Below are positions 54,377 through 63,828 of a stretch of 64,000 nucleotides of DNA, piece after piece. The notes below the pieces were generated by a model, which worked only from the letters and a program-made list of their open reading frames with translations, ran no database searches and was not told the DNA's origin. Position 1 is the first letter of the stretch. Each line of letters opens with the position of its first letter. Both the position numbers and the translations under genes were made by a program. This stretch comes from CAZSLC01 sp964607675 (GTDB taxonomy: Bacteria > Bacteroidota > Bacteroidia > Bacteroidales > UBA932), in contig CAZSLC010000007.1 of assembly GCA_964607675.1 (NCBI GenBank), positions 11,076 to 75,075 of the forward strand, read 5' to 3'.

Positions 54377-55297
54377 ATGATGAAACCTACTTTAGTCGTT
54401 CTTGCAGCAGGAATGGGTTCCCGCTACGGCTCTCTAAAACAGATGGATGGGGTTGGCCCCAACAACGAAGCGATAATAGATTACTCAATTTATGATGCCA
54501 TTCTCGCTGGGTTTGGCAAGGTGGTTTTTGTAATAAGGCACACTTTTGAGAAAGAGTTTCGCGAAGTTTTCTGCAAAGAGAGATTTCACAATAAAATTGA
54601 CATAGAATTTGTATTTCAAGAACTTGAATACCTTCCACAAGGATACAGCCTCCCAGAAGGAAGGATCAAACCATGGGGAACCAACCATGCAGTAATGATG
54701 GCAGCCTCTGCAGTCACCACCCCGTTTGCAGTGATAAATGCAGATGACTTCTATGGCAGAGAGGGCTATATGGTCCTTGCCGAATACCTCCGCAGCGTAG
54801 AGGGCAAATCAGGACACTATTCCATGGTTGGCTATAGCCTTAAAAATACACTCTCCGAATATGGCACCGTCTCCAGAGGTGAGTGCAAAGTCAACAAAGA
54901 TGGGAATCTCATCTCAATGGTAGAACGCACCTCCATCGGGCGACTACCCCTGAATGAAGGGGGAGGAGTGATCTATAAAGATTCCGAAGGATGCCACCCA
55001 ATCAGTGAAAATACCGTAGTCTCGATGAACCTCTTCGGCTTTACGCCCGATTATTTCACCCAATCTGAAACACTCTTCCGTCGCTTTTTGTCAGATCCTG
55101 CCAACATCTCCAATCCAAAAGCAGAGTTTTTCATCCCATACGCCGTCAATATCTTAATAAATTCGGGAGAGGCCTCAATGAAGGTCCTTTCGAGTGATGC
55201 TAAATGGTTCGGCGTCACCTACAAAGAAGATAAGCCACTTGTGGTAAATCGCATAAAACAACTTATTGCCGAAGGAAAATACCCAGAACAATTATGA
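54377..55297 (+). CDS. Sugar-phosphate nucleotidyltransferase family protein
   Basis: GT-A-like NTP transferase. 306 residues from ATG 54377 (54380 is an equal alternative). N-terminal LVVLAAGMGSRYGSLKQMDG is the signature loop for NTP binding; INADDFYGREGYM provides the metal-binding Asp; KWFGVTYKEDKPLV near the end. This long form differs from RmlA and from MobA, and its sugar is unknown. ATGA overlap with the DUF362 gene. Divergent from the polysaccharide locus, so a supply role for it is possible. Confidence 0.84.
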   Translation: MMKPTLVVLAAGMGSRYGSLKQMDGVGPNNEAIIDYSIYDAILAGFGKVVFVIRHTFEKEFREVFCKERFHNKIDIEFVFQELEYLPQGYSLPEGRIKPWGTNHAVMMAASAVTTPFAVINADDFYGREGYMVLAEYLRSVEGKSGHYSMVGYSLKNTLSEYGTVSRGECKVNKDGNLISMVERTSIGRLPLNEGGGVIYKDSEGCHPISENTVVSMNLFGFTPDYFTQSETLFRRFLSDPANISNPKAEFFIPYAVNILINSGEASMKVLSSDAKWFGVTYKEDKPLVVNRIKQLIAEGKYPEQL

Positions 55298-56436
55298 GTA
55301 AATCTTTAGTTTATTTTACCGATCTTCACACCTCTGCCAAATCGCCTCTTACTACCAAATTAGAACGTTTGGTCAAAGCTGCAGGCATTGAAACAATCGA
55401 TTTTCACGAGAAATTCGTGGCCATCAAAATTCATTTTGGTGAACCAGGCAATTTGGCATTCATCCGCCCCAACTATGCAGCAAAAATTGCAGAATTGATC
55501 CGCTCCTTAGGGGGTAAACCATTTCTAACCGATTGCAATACCCTCTACTCAGGAGGACGCTCCAACGCTGTTGATCACATTCGCAGTGCAATGGAAAATG
55601 GCTTCAACCCCATTTCGGCCAAATGTGACATAATAATTGCAGATGGCCTCAAAGGAACTGACTACCAGGAGCTCCCCATCGAAGGGGGAAAATATTGCCA
55701 CACTGCCAAAATCGGCACAGCCATTGCAGATGCAGACATTCTACTGACTATGAGCCATTTCAAAGGGCACGAGGACACTGGTTTCGGCGGAACATTAAAA
55801 AATTTAGGGATGGGTTGCGCCGCAGTGGGGGGCAAATTGGAACTACATTCATCCTCAAAGCCAAAGATCAACACCGAGAACTGTCACAGCTGCAATATCT
55901 GTGTAAAATATTGTGCACACCATGCCATCACCCTCCAAGGGAAACCGCGTGCCACCGCTGTAATAGACTATTCAAAATGTGTAGGTTGCGGACAATGCAT
56001 AGCACTATGTCAATACAACGCAGCCATCCTTGGGGAGATGGACTCTTCGGAAAAACTCAACTACAAAATAGCAGAATACACCAAAGCTATCCTTTATGAC
56101 AAACCCAATTTCCACATAAGCATGATAATGGATGTATCACCCGAATGTGACTGCTGGAACCACAACGACTCAGCCATTGTCCCCAACATCGGGATAGCTG
56201 CCTCATTTGACCCAGTTGCCCTTGATAAAGCATGTGCTGATCTAGTAAATGCTGCAGCAACCCTTCCCAACAGCATCCTTCACGACAAAGAGGGGAGAAT
56301 GACAAAAGAAGAACAATGCCAATATGAGGGGGACAAATTTAAACTTATCCACCCCAATACAAATTGGCAGTCGGGACTCTTCCATGCAGAAGAATTAGGT
56401 ATCGGGAGCACAGACTACGAACTAAAAATAGTGTAG
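55294..56436 (+). CDS. DUF362-domain protein with two 4Fe-4S clusters
   Basis: 380 residues. The first ~170 residues are a DUF362 domain (VYFTDLHTSAKSP, then KIHFGEPGNLAFI and MSHFKGHEDTGFGGTLKN). A ferredoxin-like domain follows with two full CxxCxxCxxxC sets: CHSCNICVKYC (about 195-205) and CVGCGQCIALC (about 228-238). No signal peptide, so cytoplasmic. Such proteins are presumed electron carriers but have no settled function. Start overlaps the nucleotidyltransferase stop; convergent with the acyltransferase at 56445. Confidence 0.9.
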   Translation: MSKSLVYFTDLHTSAKSPLTTKLERLVKAAGIETIDFHEKFVAIKIHFGEPGNLAFIRPNYAAKIAELIRSLGGKPFLTDCNTLYSGGRSNAVDHIRSAMENGFNPISAKCDIIIADGLKGTDYQELPIEGGKYCHTAKIGTAIADADILLTMSHFKGHEDTGFGGTLKNLGMGCAAVGGKLELHSSSKPKINTENCHSCNICVKYCAHHAITLQGKPRATAVIDYSKCVGCGQCIALCQYNAAILGEMDSSEKLNYKIAEYTKAILYDKPNFHISMIMDVSPECDCWNHNDSAIVPNIGIAASFDPVALDKACADLVNAAATLPNSILHDKEGRMTKEEQCQYEGDKFKLIHPNTNWQSGLFHAEELGIGSTDYELKIV

Positions 56437-56444
56437 TACAATAT

Positions 56445-57743
56445 CTAAGAAGGGAAATAGCGCATAGTATGATTTTTAAATACCTCTGAAATATATGCAG
56501 GTATATTGAGACAATTGAGCAATTCCACAAACCTTTCACACACGGAAATATCCTCTTGGCGTTGAGATATTGACAACATCAACTCGTTATTCCATGTTGT
56601 AAGGGCAATAGTATATGGGCAAATAGCGGTGGGCAATATAGGATAAAACTCTGTAACATATTGATTCATAGGCTCTGGCAATTTAATATTACCCATATTA
56701 GTAATGATATATGAATACGCTTTTAGGGAGGATATTATGCTCTTACTCATAATATCAACCTTTTGTTCGATTGGTATATCTATGTCAATGAGACTTTTCA
56801 TCCCTCTTGCCTGACTTTGCGCCATATAGGCTAAAAATTCTGGTTTTGTCTGCTCATCAAGGAGCTTCTTCTGGGTGAGAAGCATATTCTCAAAATCCTC
56901 TTTAAGAAAGAGACTCGAATGTGCCAAGACAGCCACTGCAATAAAATATCTAAGTGTCTTATTGGGATAAAATGGTCTCATATTGACAGGAATTGAGGCA
57001 ACAATCGGTAAATCTCCAATTATATCTTTATATTTCTCATAAATAGAATGGCTAAAAAGTGGCTCTAAAAAAGTGACAGGAGAAGATTGATACGATTTGA
57101 CTACACCGTAAAGTTTGCTGAAAGGTATTCTAATTTGGGCTACAGTATCACTCGGATCTCCTTCAGTAGAGATACCAGGTACTTGGAACGATCCAGTACC
57201 GTTGTACCACTCAGGTAGACTCGCTTTTTCATTCAAAATGGTCTCAATTGCATTGCTCCCCTCCTGTTGGTCATATTCTTGATCAACAGTAAGTATCGTC
57301 CCATCATTGTCTAAAGGGAGATGTCGAAGTTCAAGATACCTGTAAATTACAGCTTTAATAAAAATAATAAATCCAGTACCATCACCGAGGACATGCAAAA
57401 AATCAAAGATCAACTTTTTGTCAAAATAACTGACTTTAAATAGATAGTCATTGGTCTCTTTAGTAGCCATATTTACCACCTTAGAACCATCATCATGAAA
57501 AATTGGAAACTCCGCTCTGTTGTCCTTTAAAGAATATTTTTTAGCATTTTCATCACGAGTTATTGCAACTGCCATCTGTGGGAATCTTTTTAAAATATCT
57601 CTCATAGTTTGTCTCAATGTATCTTCGTCAATAGGGACAGTAAGAGATACTATAAAACGAGGTACACACCCACTAATTAGGTGAGTCCCATAAAAATAAG
57701 ATTCTCCGCCAGGGTCAACTTGTAAGTACGATTTTTCTTCCAT
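56445..57743 (-). CDS. Stand-alone condensation-fold acyltransferase (HxxxDG)
   Basis: 432 residues. The motif HVLGDGTG (about 115-122) is the HxxxDG active site of the CoA-dependent acyltransferase/NRPS condensation superfamily; it is also found in alcohol acetyltransferases. N-terminal FIVSLTVPIDEDTLRQTM and RFPQMAVAI fit the first lobe of the two-lobed fold. No carrier or adenylation domain attached. Substrates unknown: an acyl-CoA or carrier-bound acyl group plus an alcohol or amine. Divergent from the SDR gene at 57847, with a repeat-rich gap between. Confidence 0.76.
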   Translation of the reverse strand: MEEKSYLQVDPGGESYFYGTHLISGCVPRFIVSLTVPIDEDTLRQTMRDILKRFPQMAVAITRDENAKKYSLKDNRAEFPIFHDDGSKVVNMATKETNDYLFKVSYFDKKLIFDFLHVLGDGTGFIIFIKAVIYRYLELRHLPLDNDGTILTVDQEYDQQEGSNAIETILNEKASLPEWYNGTGSFQVPGISTEGDPSDTVAQIRIPFSKLYGVVKSYQSSPVTFLEPLFSHSIYEKYKDIIGDLPIVASIPVNMRPFYPNKTLRYFIAVAVLAHSSLFLKEDFENMLLTQKKLLDEQTKPEFLAYMAQSQARGMKSLIDIDIPIEQKVDIMSKSIISSLKAYSYIITNMGNIKLPEPMNQYVTEFYPILPTAICPYTIALTTWNNELMLSISQRQEDISVCERFVELLNCLNIPAYISEVFKNHTMRYFPS

Positions 57744-57819
57744 AGTTTAAATAGTTATTTTAAAATAAATAAGTACGCCAATTTAATTCATTTTAATCTA
57801 ATTAATACATCTAATTTGT

Positions 57820-57827
57820 TAAATTTG
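57820..57827 (+). promoter_or_regulatory. Putative -7 promoter element for the SDR-VOC genes
   Basis: TAAATTTG matches TAnnTTTG, 20 bases before the SDR ATG at 57847. It is framed by TCTAAT (57797-57802, 57810-57815) and ATTAGA (57831-57836), which may be an operator. Confidence 0.42.
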
Positions 57828-57846
57828 TAGATTAGACGTCAAAAAT

Positions 57847-58641
57847 ATGATTTCATTCAATAATAAATATGTTTTAATCACAGGTGCTGGGTCAGGGATA
57901 GGAGAAGCCATAGCCTATCAATTTGCAAAACGCGGAACAAATCTGCTCCTTGCAGGGAGAAAATTGGATAGGCTGGAATCCGTCGCACACAATTGTGAGA
58001 CAATCGGGGTAAAAGCCACCCCTCTACCAATGGACATGGAGAGCAGTACTTCGATTGACGAGGGGATAGAGGCAATAAAAAGAATGGGAATAGTACTCGA
58101 CTTTCTCATTCTCAATGCAGGGATCTCTCAACGTGCATTTGCCCTTGATACCGATTTTTCAGTAGATAGGAGAATTATGGAGGTAGATTATTTTGGTGCA
58201 ATATATCTTTTCAAACAATTAAGGCACCATTTTTCCGATGGAAGAGAATTTCATATAGCCGTAACAAGCTCAATCTCAGGCATATTTGGATTCCCCCTAA
58301 GATCTGCCTACTGCGCTGCCAAACATGCTCAAATCGGTTTCTTCGAAGCAGTTGAGCTTGAATATCCCAATATCAAAGTGACAATCCTCATCCCTGGTAG
58401 GATCAACACAGAGATATCTCGAAGCGCACTACTGGGAAAGGGGGAGAGTGCCAATGAGATGGATCCTGGACAAGCACACGGGATGGATGTAAATAAAGCA
58501 GCCGAAACAGCCTTAAAAGCTATAGAAAAAAATAGACATAAAAAGTTAATTGGAGGAAAAGAGCTTCTAATGACTTATTTTTATAAATTTGCCCCTTCAA
58601 TTTTTTACAAATTGGGTAGAAACCCACGTTTTTATAAATAA
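57847..58641 (+). CDS. Short-chain dehydrogenase/reductase
   Basis: 264 residues. TGAGSGIGEAIA (about 12-23), AGRKLDRLESV, ILNAGISQRAF, and the catalytic set with SSISGIFGF and SAYCAAKHAQIG (Tyr, Lys about 154-158). The C-terminal helix region ending KLGRNPRFYK resembles the DltE/YqjQ-like SDR branch acting on membrane-associated or lipid substrates. Two bases before the VOC gene; substrate unknown. Confidence 0.86.
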   Translation: MISFNNKYVLITGAGSGIGEAIAYQFAKRGTNLLLAGRKLDRLESVAHNCETIGVKATPLPMDMESSTSIDEGIEAIKRMGIVLDFLILNAGISQRAFALDTDFSVDRRIMEVDYFGAIYLFKQLRHHFSDGREFHIAVTSSISGIFGFPLRSAYCAAKHAQIGFFEAVELEYPNIKVTILIPGRINTEISRSALLGKGESANEMDPGQAHGMDVNKAAETALKAIEKNRHKKLIGGKELLMTYFYKFAPSIFYKLGRNPRFYK

Positions 58642-58643
58642 CT

Positions 58644-59696
58644 ATGGAAAAAATAATATGCGGAATCCAACAAGTAGGAATTGGCGTTAAAAGTGTCGCC
58701 GAATCATGGGAGTGGTATATAAAACATCTTGGCTTCGATACAAAAATATTTGGTGATGAAGGAGTTGCAGAAAAAATGCTCCCCTATACCGCAGGCAAAC
58801 CTCAACCTCGCTATGCAATTCTCGCATTAAATCTTAGAGGAGGTGGTGGTTTCGAAGTATGGGAACCACGTGGGAGGGAACTCAACTACCCCAAGGAGGA
58901 AGCCAAATTGGGAGACCTGGGCATTTATATTTGTAAAATCAAAACCCCAAACATAGATGCTGCATACTCACAGATGGATGCAGAAGGGGTGAACATCCTA
59001 TATAAACCAGTTAAATCTCCATCTGGAATCAGACATTTTGCAATAAAAGATCTCTGGGGCAATATCTTCCAAGTGGAAGAAGACAACTATGTGTTCATCA
59101 ATGAAAAAAAGAACACAGGAGGGGTCAATGGTGTCATAATTGGCGTTAGCGATATGGATCGCTCTATCAAATTCTACACATCCCTGTTAGACTACGACAA
59201 GGTAGTATTTGATAGTACAGATGTTTTTTCTGATTTAAAAGGGCTTCCTAACGGTGATAAAAAGCTACGAAGGGTGATTTTAGAAAGGACAAAACCAATC
59301 CAAGGGCCACTGTGCGAATTGATGGGGACCTCCCACATTGAACTTATACAAACAATAGAAGGGGAGAAACCTCATAAAATATACGAAGAACGTTTATGGG
59401 GGGATCCAGGCTTCATCCACCTATGCTTCGATATCCGCTGCATGGCTGCAATAGAAGAATGTGCCAAATCTCTAGGGCACTCCTTCGTATGTGATGGTGG
59501 TGTTGATTTTGACATGGGAGATGCAAATGGTCACTTCACCTATGTAGAAGACCCAGACGGCACACTAATCGAATTTGTTGAGACATTTAAGGTTCCAATC
59601 TTGAAGAAATGGGGTATTTTCCTCAACCTCAAGGACAGAGATCCCAAAAAGCCACTTCCCCGTTTTATGACAAAAGCTCTAAGGTTTCTAAAATAA
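58644..59696 (+). CDS. Two-domain VOC (glyoxalase/bleomycin-resistance superfamily) protein
   Basis: 350 residues with two VOC modules, about 5-145 (ICGIQQVGIGVKSVAESW ... LWGNIFQVEED) and about 155-330 (VIIGVSDMDRSIKFYTSL ... EDPDGTLIEFVETF). The paired His/Glu positions could bind a metal, as in glyoxalase I or extradiol dioxygenases. Co-transcribed with the SDR, suggesting a short pathway on a small oxygenated compound or lipid; not resolved further. Confidence 0.82.
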   Translation: MEKIICGIQQVGIGVKSVAESWEWYIKHLGFDTKIFGDEGVAEKMLPYTAGKPQPRYAILALNLRGGGGFEVWEPRGRELNYPKEEAKLGDLGIYICKIKTPNIDAAYSQMDAEGVNILYKPVKSPSGIRHFAIKDLWGNIFQVEEDNYVFINEKKNTGGVNGVIIGVSDMDRSIKFYTSLLDYDKVVFDSTDVFSDLKGLPNGDKKLRRVILERTKPIQGPLCELMGTSHIELIQTIEGEKPHKIYEERLWGDPGFIHLCFDIRCMAAIEECAKSLGHSFVCDGGVDFDMGDANGHFTYVEDPDGTLIEFVETFKVPILKKWGIFLNLKDRDPKKPLPRFMTKALRFLK

Positions 59697-59707
59697 TTTT
59701 ACTGCCT

Positions 59708-60385
59708 ATGCGAGAGCATATTAAACTGATTGTTACACTTCTTGCCATACTAATACCTTCTATTCACTCTTTTAGTCAAGTAGTAAACCAATACGGAGTG
59801 AGGGTGATAGCTACAGGGGGGATTGACGTAGTGCCAGGCAAACTCCAATTGACACTTGGTGGAGAGATTAGGACTTTAGAAGTGGTTAAGAAAATATCAA
59901 CCCTCATACCATCTGCATATATTGATTACTATGCTAATGACTATTTAAGTCTCTCTGCAGGAGCACAGTTTTACTGGTCACACTCATCCGACACCTTTCA
60001 CTTCAACTACCGCCCTGAAATCGCGCTGATGGGGAAATACTCTATAAAAGGGTTCACATTTTCCCTTCGAGAAAGGGTAATTGCGAAGATCACCCCAAGA
60101 TTGGAAAAGCCTAACAACGCCATTTTTTACCTACGAAGCGTTCCCAAAATTCAGTATCAAATCTCAAATAGCAGATTTGCCCCCTATTTCTATTCAGATA
60201 TTTATCTCCATTTCAATGGACAACACAAAGGAGCTGTGCCGAGAATTGGATGTTTCTTAGGAACTAATATTTCAATCAACGATAAAAACAAAATGGATCT
60301 CAAATTGATATTTGAGACCCATAGAGTTGGCAATAATATCGAAAGGCACTATTTCGGATTAGGTATAGGGTATGCTTTCAACTAA
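59708..60385 (+). CDS. DUF2490-type outer-membrane protein
   Basis: ATG 59708 (MREHIKLIVTLLAIL) gives 225 residues with a clear signal peptide ending SFSQ; the frame also runs upstream through the VOC stop but without signal character. The mature part alternates hydrophobic and polar residues in short strands (SAYIDYYANDYLSLSAGAQF, FSLRERVIAK), ending in GLGIGYAF, a typical barrel C-terminus. This fits DUF2490 or a similar small beta-barrel. No enzymatic motif. Convergent with the MFS gene, 6 bases apart. Confidence 0.78.
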   Translation: MREHIKLIVTLLAILIPSIHSFSQVVNQYGVRVIATGGIDVVPGKLQLTLGGEIRTLEVVKKISTLIPSAYIDYYANDYLSLSAGAQFYWSHSSDTFHFNYRPEIALMGKYSIKGFTFSLRERVIAKITPRLEKPNNAIFYLRSVPKIQYQISNSRFAPYFYSDIYLHFNGQHKGAVPRIGCFLGTNISINDKNKMDLKLIFETHRVGNNIERHYFGLGIGYAFN

Positions 60386-60391
60386 AACAGC

Positions 60392-61678
60392 CTATATCTT
60401 AATCTTTTCACTTGCGCTCGGTGCCCTAAACAACAACGCAAAGAGAATCGCTAATACAAGAGCGTATGCCGCAAAGGCAAACCAAGAATGGCTCCATCCT
60501 GCCATAATATCTGTTATATCTGTTTTGGAATAGACTAAATAATTGATCACTTTCTGAGCTCCGAATGTGCCTATTGCAGCACCAATCCCATTAGTCATAA
60601 GCATAAACAACCCTTGCGCACTTGAGCTAAGTGATTTATCTACAACATCATTCACAAACAGAGAACCAGAGATATTGAAAAAGTCAAATGCTATACCATA
60701 CACTATCATAGATAAAATGAGAGCCCACAACCCTGTAGAAGGATTTCCAATACCGAAAAATCCGAAGCGGAACACCCAGGCAATCATCGCTATCAATATA
60801 ACTTTCTTAATCCCAAACTTTTTATAACAAAATGGAATCAAAAGGATACATAAAGTTTCTGAGATTTGAGAAATAGACAGCAATGCATTAGAATGCTCAA
60901 CTACAAAACTATTTGCATATTGAGACATCTGTCCAAAATTGGATAAGAAAGGATTTGCAAAACTATTTGTCACCTGAAGTGCCACCCCAAGAAGCATAGA
61001 AAAAACAAAAAAGACGAGCATTCTTCTATCCTTAAAGAGTTTGAAAGCGGTAAGTCCCATAGCCTCAGCCATACTCTTTTTACCTTCTGATTTAATAATT
61101 TTACATTTAGGGAGAGAAAATGCATAGAGACCGAGAAGGATACTTAACACCCCCGACACCAAATATTGCATAGCAGAATCTTGAATAGCAACCCCCTTAA
61201 CCTCTATCAAATCTACAAGCCACATTGAGCATATAAATCCAACAGTACCCCACACTCTGATTGGTGGGTAATTGGTCACCGTATCTAAATTTTCACTTTC
61301 AAGTATATTATAAGCCACTGAATACGAGAGAGCTATAGTAGGCATATAGAAAGCTATACTTATTGTGTACAGGATAAATAAAGTAGTAATATTTACATCT
61401 TGTCCAGAGGTAACCCCGTAATATCCAGCTGCAATCATTGCTGAAGCTGCAATAAGTTGGCAAATGCCAAGCATTTTTTGAGCTTGTACCCACCTATCTG
61501 CAATAATACCTATAATTGCAGGCATAAAGATAGATACTATCCCCTGTATAGAATAAAACCAAAAAATACGTTCTTGAAAACCCACAGAAGAGAGATAACG
61601 CCCTTGTGAAGTCAGATATGCCCCCCAGATAGCAAACTGGAGGAAGTTCATTATTATTAATCTTAATTTAGTGCTCAT
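60392..61678 (-). CDS. MFS nucleoside:H+ symporter (NupG/XapB type)
   Basis: 428 residues with 12 hydrophobic helices. The N-terminal NFLQFAIWGAYLTSQGRYL and GIIADRWVQAQKML (helix 2-3 loop) are typical of the NHS family used for nucleoside uptake. Related Bacteroidota proteins are annotated nucleoside permeases. It lies just downstream of the S9 peptidase gene (3 bases). Confidence 0.86.
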   Translation of the reverse strand: MSTKLRLIIMNFLQFAIWGAYLTSQGRYLSSVGFQERIFWFYSIQGIVSIFMPAIIGIIADRWVQAQKMLGICQLIAASAMIAAGYYGVTSGQDVNITTLFILYTISIAFYMPTIALSYSVAYNILESENLDTVTNYPPIRVWGTVGFICSMWLVDLIEVKGVAIQDSAMQYLVSGVLSILLGLYAFSLPKCKIIKSEGKKSMAEAMGLTAFKLFKDRRMLVFFVFSMLLGVALQVTNSFANPFLSNFGQMSQYANSFVVEHSNALLSISQISETLCILLIPFCYKKFGIKKVILIAMIAWVFRFGFFGIGNPSTGLWALILSMIVYGIAFDFFNISGSLFVNDVVDKSLSSSAQGLFMLMTNGIGAAIGTFGAQKVINYLVYSKTDITDIMAGWSHSWFAFAAYALVLAILFALLFRAPSASEKIKI

Positions 61679-61681
61679 CTC

Positions 61682-62755
61682 TTAAAATTTATATGCAGCT
61701 TTACGTAAATCTTTTACTGATTGAAAAGGCTTATCTGGCTTCAAATATCTTCCCATAAATTTGTAAATGTCCATCCTTATCTCATTAGCCCCCCTGGTAT
61801 CCATTCTATCAAAAGAGTGACCGCCTGGTGCATCCTGGAAAATCTTATATTCAAATTTTTTATCCTCTGCTTTTAATGCCCTAATTAAGTGTTCAACTTC
61901 AATTACAAATACATCATCATCATTAGTATTGGTATAAACTAACAACGGGTCTTTAAGAGTTTCCACATTCCACACTGGAGACCTGCGTTTATACTCTTCG
62001 ATATTTTCCCTGGGAGTGGCTCCGATATGTCTCTTGTCAGAGAAAATTTTTCTATAACTATCTGTGCTAAATCCCATTCTCATCACTACATCACTCACTG
62101 GCACACCTGCAAATCCACATTTGTACTCTCCTGGGTGAAGCATGAGATTCATAAGGGTTATCATGCCACCATGACTCCAACCCATAATTCCCACTCTATT
62201 ATTATCTATAAAATCATAATTCTCAACCATGTATTTTTTACTTGCAAACACATCCTCATTTTCCAATCCTCCATAATCAATATTCATATATGTTGCCTTA
62301 CCATATCCAGTACTGCCTCTATATTCAGCAGAGACTACAACATAACCTTGTGCTATCAACTCCCTCACAATGTGTGCATAGTAAGTAGAAAAGTCCGCAT
62401 GTACTCCAGAGTGTGGTAAAACCATCAAAGGATATTTTTTATTAGGGTTAAGATCCTTAGGGATAAAAACATAACTCCAAAACTTTAAAGGATTCTTAGC
62501 ACCTACCTCATTTGGGTTAGAAACTTTTTGCTTCGCAGGACCATAGATAAAGACTTTATCAACAAATGCTATATCCCCCACTTTTTCATACCACAAAAGG
62601 TCATCTATTTTCTTTTCCAATAGAGAAAAGTCATGTTCTTGGTCATAAATCGAAGACTGCACTCTGTCAATTTTCTTCTCAACAGCCTCGTCACCTTGTG
62701 CAAATGAAGAGAAAGATATCATTGCCAATAAAGCAAAAAGAAATAATTTTTTCAT
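61682..62755 (-). CDS. Secreted prolyl-oligopeptidase-family (S9) hydrolase
   Basis: 357 residues: signal peptide 1-19 (ending SFA), then an alpha/beta-hydrolase domain. Nucleophile Ser in GIMGWSHGGM (about 193), Asp in the TNTNDDDVFV region (about 280) and His in PGGHSFDRM (about 317), a complete triad. Lacks the N-terminal beta-propeller of DPP4-like S9 enzymes. Could be a peptidase or an esterase such as acetylxylan-type; the substrate is open. Confidence 0.84.
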   Translation of the reverse strand: MKKLFLFALLAMISFSSFAQGDEAVEKKIDRVQSSIYDQEHDFSLLEKKIDDLLWYEKVGDIAFVDKVFIYGPAKQKVSNPNEVGAKNPLKFWSYVFIPKDLNPNKKYPLMVLPHSGVHADFSTYYAHIVRELIAQGYVVVSAEYRGSTGYGKATYMNIDYGGLENEDVFASKKYMVENYDFIDNNRVGIMGWSHGGMITLMNLMLHPGEYKCGFAGVPVSDVVMRMGFSTDSYRKIFSDKRHIGATPRENIEEYKRRSPVWNVETLKDPLLVYTNTNDDDVFVIEVEHLIRALKAEDKKFEYKIFQDAPGGHSFDRMDTRGANEIRMDIYKFMGRYLKPDKPFQSVKDLRKAAYKF

Positions 62756-62795
62756 TATTAGTTAAAATTAATTGTATTATATTAAATGTGATTTT

Positions 62796-63824
62796 CTACT
62801 TATACTTTAATGATGAAATAACTGGATAATGATCAGATATATAGGGGACTCCATAACCATCAGTTTCTACCCTATATTCGGTAACTACCAAATTCTTTAC
62901 AAAAATGTGATCAATGAGAGGATTTTTCACATTCTTTCCCCAGTTATTAAATGTTCCAATAGTATCTACAGGGATCAAGGCCTCTCTCGTATAACAATAA
63001 GAATCAAGGATAGGGACCATCACTGTTGAGTGTATCTCCGAATTAAAATCACCAGTAATGACAACATGTACACTCTTTTTCAATTTCTCTTGAGTACGAT
63101 TATACCTGTTTAACAATCTTCTTTCTTTACTATTGATATTCGGATTTGAAACATCCTCATTGTTAATGCATTGATTAGTACAACTATCTCTATTCACATC
63201 GTTCTGTATCTTACTATTACCTTGAATCTTCTGCACATCTACCTGCGAACTGACACAACTGCTACAAATAATTTCCATAACTTTTCTAACAAGTAATTTA
63301 CCAGATTCGCCCCTTGCCACCTCTCCTTTATGATCAAAATGTGTATTAAAGAAGAAAAGCTCCTTTCCTCTGCTATATTTATCTTTTAATCTCACCCATG
63401 TGACTACCCTAAAACAAGCAGCATCCCACCCTTTAGAGGGGATATCAGGGGTCTCACTCAACCAAAAAGTGCCCTTTTCAAGTAAATCAAATCTGTCTCT
63501 CTTAAAAAATATTGCATTGGACTCAGCTTCCCCTTTTTCCAAACCGCCCTCTCTATCAACTCCATACTTAACATATTGAGTTAAGCTATCCTCCATAAAC
63601 TTAGCTTGATGATATATTGCCTCCTGAACACCAAAAACATCGGGAGATAGATCGTTAATCATTTTTAAAACGCTACTCCTTCTGTTTATCCAACTATTCT
63701 CCCCATCAAAATCATCATTGGGACTTAGCCTGACATTAAATGACATCACTTTTAATTCATCAGTTATACAAGAAACTGTCAAAATGCTCATCAATAAAAT
63801 AATAGAAATTTTCTTTATAGTCAT
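62796..63824 (-). CDS. Endonuclease/exonuclease/phosphatase-family lipoprotein
   Basis: ATG 63824 (MTIKKISIILLMSIL) gives 342 residues; a TTG upstream at 63854 is unlikely. Lipobox LTVSC, then the EEP fold: KVMSFNVRLSP (Asn), FGVQEAIYHQ (Glu), NTHFDHKGEVARGES, VVITGDFNSE (Asp, Asn), and SDHYPVIS (Asp, His), the full catalytic set. Between the HFDH and GDFN blocks sits an insertion of about 63 residues rich in Cys, Asn and Ser with two Cys pairs (CSSC, CTNQC). Substrate (sugar-phosphate, lipid or nucleic acid) unknown. The gene upstream ends 4 bases before its ATG. Confidence 0.85.
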   Translation of the reverse strand: MTIKKISIILLMSILTVSCITDELKVMSFNVRLSPNDDFDGENSWINRRSSVLKMINDLSPDVFGVQEAIYHQAKFMEDSLTQYVKYGVDREGGLEKGEAESNAIFFKRDRFDLLEKGTFWLSETPDIPSKGWDAACFRVVTWVRLKDKYSRGKELFFFNTHFDHKGEVARGESGKLLVRKVMEIICSSCVSSQVDVQKIQGNSKIQNDVNRDSCTNQCINNEDVSNPNINSKERRLLNRYNRTQEKLKKSVHVVITGDFNSEIHSTVMVPILDSYCYTREALIPVDTIGTFNNWGKNVKNPLIDHIFVKNLVVTEYRVETDGYGVPYISDHYPVISSLKYK

Positions 63825-63828
63825 TAGG

